32,750 nt of DNA from Candidatus Zixiibacteriota bacterium. GTDB taxonomy: Bacteria; Zixibacteria; MSB-5A5; GN15; FEB-12. The position numbers and the translations under genes are program-made. Positions 32,198-32,750 of this stretch are shown here, in pieces. The notes below the pieces were generated by a model. It was not told the origin of the DNA. It made no database searches and saw only the letters and a list, made by a program, of their open reading frames with translations. Location of the stretch: the NCBI GenBank assembly GCA_024278515.1, contig JAJRTA010000159.1, positions 1 to 32,750 on the forward strand. Direction: 5' to 3'. Numbering within the stretch: position 1 is the stretch's first letter; the number at the start of each line of letters is the position of its first letter.

Positions 32198-32750
32198 TGA
32201 ATCTCGATTTCTTCAAAGTCAGTATTCCACTTAAGAAAAAATTCGCCGTCGCCGGTGGTGATGCCACCATAAAAACCAATCTCGTAACAGTTCTGAACAA
32301 TCGCTATCATGGCGAAGCGGCCCCATCGGTGAAATACGGCCCCGATCTGAATGCTTTGTACGCCGATATCAGTTCCGGCCTGGAGTTCATGCGTACGCTC
32401 GAAACCATCGATACCAACACTCTCGCCCGAATAGACGAACTTGATATTCATCCATCGGCGCGATCCGCGCTGTCCGGCATGGTGGTCAACTACATTTCGG
32501 GAGAAACCAGACGGTACCCCTGGGAGATTCTGTCCCTGAGCACGCCGATCGGCATCAAAAGCTCAGTCACTATCGCTATTGCCGACACCAATGACATGAT
32601 AAAGGATATCAACGAGTCTCCCTATCCCATAGTGAAAGTAAAAATGGGGCATGAGCAGGATGTGATGCTGCTGGATGCTCTGGGCGAGATTGAAGACAAA
32701 GAGATAAGAGTCGATGCCAACGGCGGATGGTCCTGTGCCAAGGCCGAGGA
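32197..32750 (+). CDS. dipeptide (L-Ala-D/L-Glu) epimerase, N-terminal part
   Basis: An ATG at 32197 shares a base with the NlpC/P60 stop (TGATG) and has AAGGAGG (32182-32188) 8 bases upstream. The 184 residues in the window read as an enolase-superfamily protein. An N-terminal capping domain contains YHGEAAPS. The barrel begins with IVKVKMG (KxK acid/base lysines, about 147 and 149) and VDANGGW (first metal-ligand Asp, about 173). This fits L-Ala-D/L-Glu epimerases (YcjG/YkfB type), which interconvert the Glu stereocentre of wall-derived dipeptides. The pairing with a YkfC-like peptidase supports it. The third metal ligands and second base lie beyond the window, so muconate-cycloisomerase-like alternatives are not excluded. 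The ORF is absent from the track because it is open-ended. Confidence 0.87.
   Translation, partial: MNLDFFKVSIPLKKKFAVAGGDATIKTNLVTVLNNRYHGEAAPSVKYGPDLNALYADISSGLEFMRTLETIDTNTLARIDELDIHPSARSALSGMVVNYISGETRRYPWEILSLSTPIGIKSSVTIAIADTNDMIKDINESPYPIVKVKMGHEQDVMLLDALGEIEDKEIRVDANGGWSCAKAE

Overview
This window is about 32.75 kb of almost entirely coding DNA, and every supported gene lies on the + strand. It carries core metabolism, cell-envelope and DNA-maintenance genes. There is no rRNA, recognisable tRNA, CRISPR array, phage or transposase. LptD-like, LolA-like and BamD-like proteins and lipoprotein signals indicate a diderm bacterium that makes LPS. The divergent two-part LptD and gene pairs such as ftsK-lolA, together with base composition near 50% GC, would fit an uncultured member of the FCB group (Zixibacteria-like). 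That placement is inference from general resemblance, not a computed phylogeny.

Layout: (a) 1-836, the 3' end of trpB coupled to trpA. (b) 947-2749, argS with its own promoter. (c) 2853-9770, a tightly overlapped shikimate operon: DAHP synthase, aroA, aroE, aroK, aroB, aroQ. It ends in a lipoprotein that looks like a catalytically dead M2/ACE-type metallopeptidase. Only aroC is missing from the pathway here. (d) 9910-11262, a MATE exporter. (e) 11373-12158, an FAH-family enzyme with a good promoter. (f) 12246-16828, a free-standing alanyl-tRNA editing protein (AlaX type) coupled to an lptD homologue. The lptD signal peptide is separated from its body by an in-frame TAG. (g) 16970-17245, an HU-type protein with a strong terminator. 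(h) 17341-26540, a run of ftsK, lolA-like, rimO, SLT-type lytic transglycosylase, bamD-like, nadD and polA, several with overlapping start and stop codons. (i) 26621-27004, a small Cys-rich two-CW protein, followed by about 420 bp of intergenic DNA with palindromic repeats. (j) 27426-31300, coaE, then transketolase and a class I aminotransferase, closed by a strong terminator. (k) 31400 to the end, an NlpC/P60 peptidase with an apparently leaderless promoter, coupled to a dipeptide epimerase cut by the window edge. Together these two form a muropeptide-catabolism pair.

How the genes fit together: transketolase can make erythrose-4-phosphate for DAHP synthase, the shikimate operon feeds chorismate synthesis, and trpBA ends the tryptophan branch. 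LptD, LolA, BamD, SLT and the NlpC/P60-epimerase pair serve envelope assembly and wall turnover. FtsK, HU and PolA handle the chromosome. The most unusual observations are the amber codon in lptD and the pseudo-peptidase lipoprotein at the end of the aromatic operon. I see no clearly novel multi-gene system.
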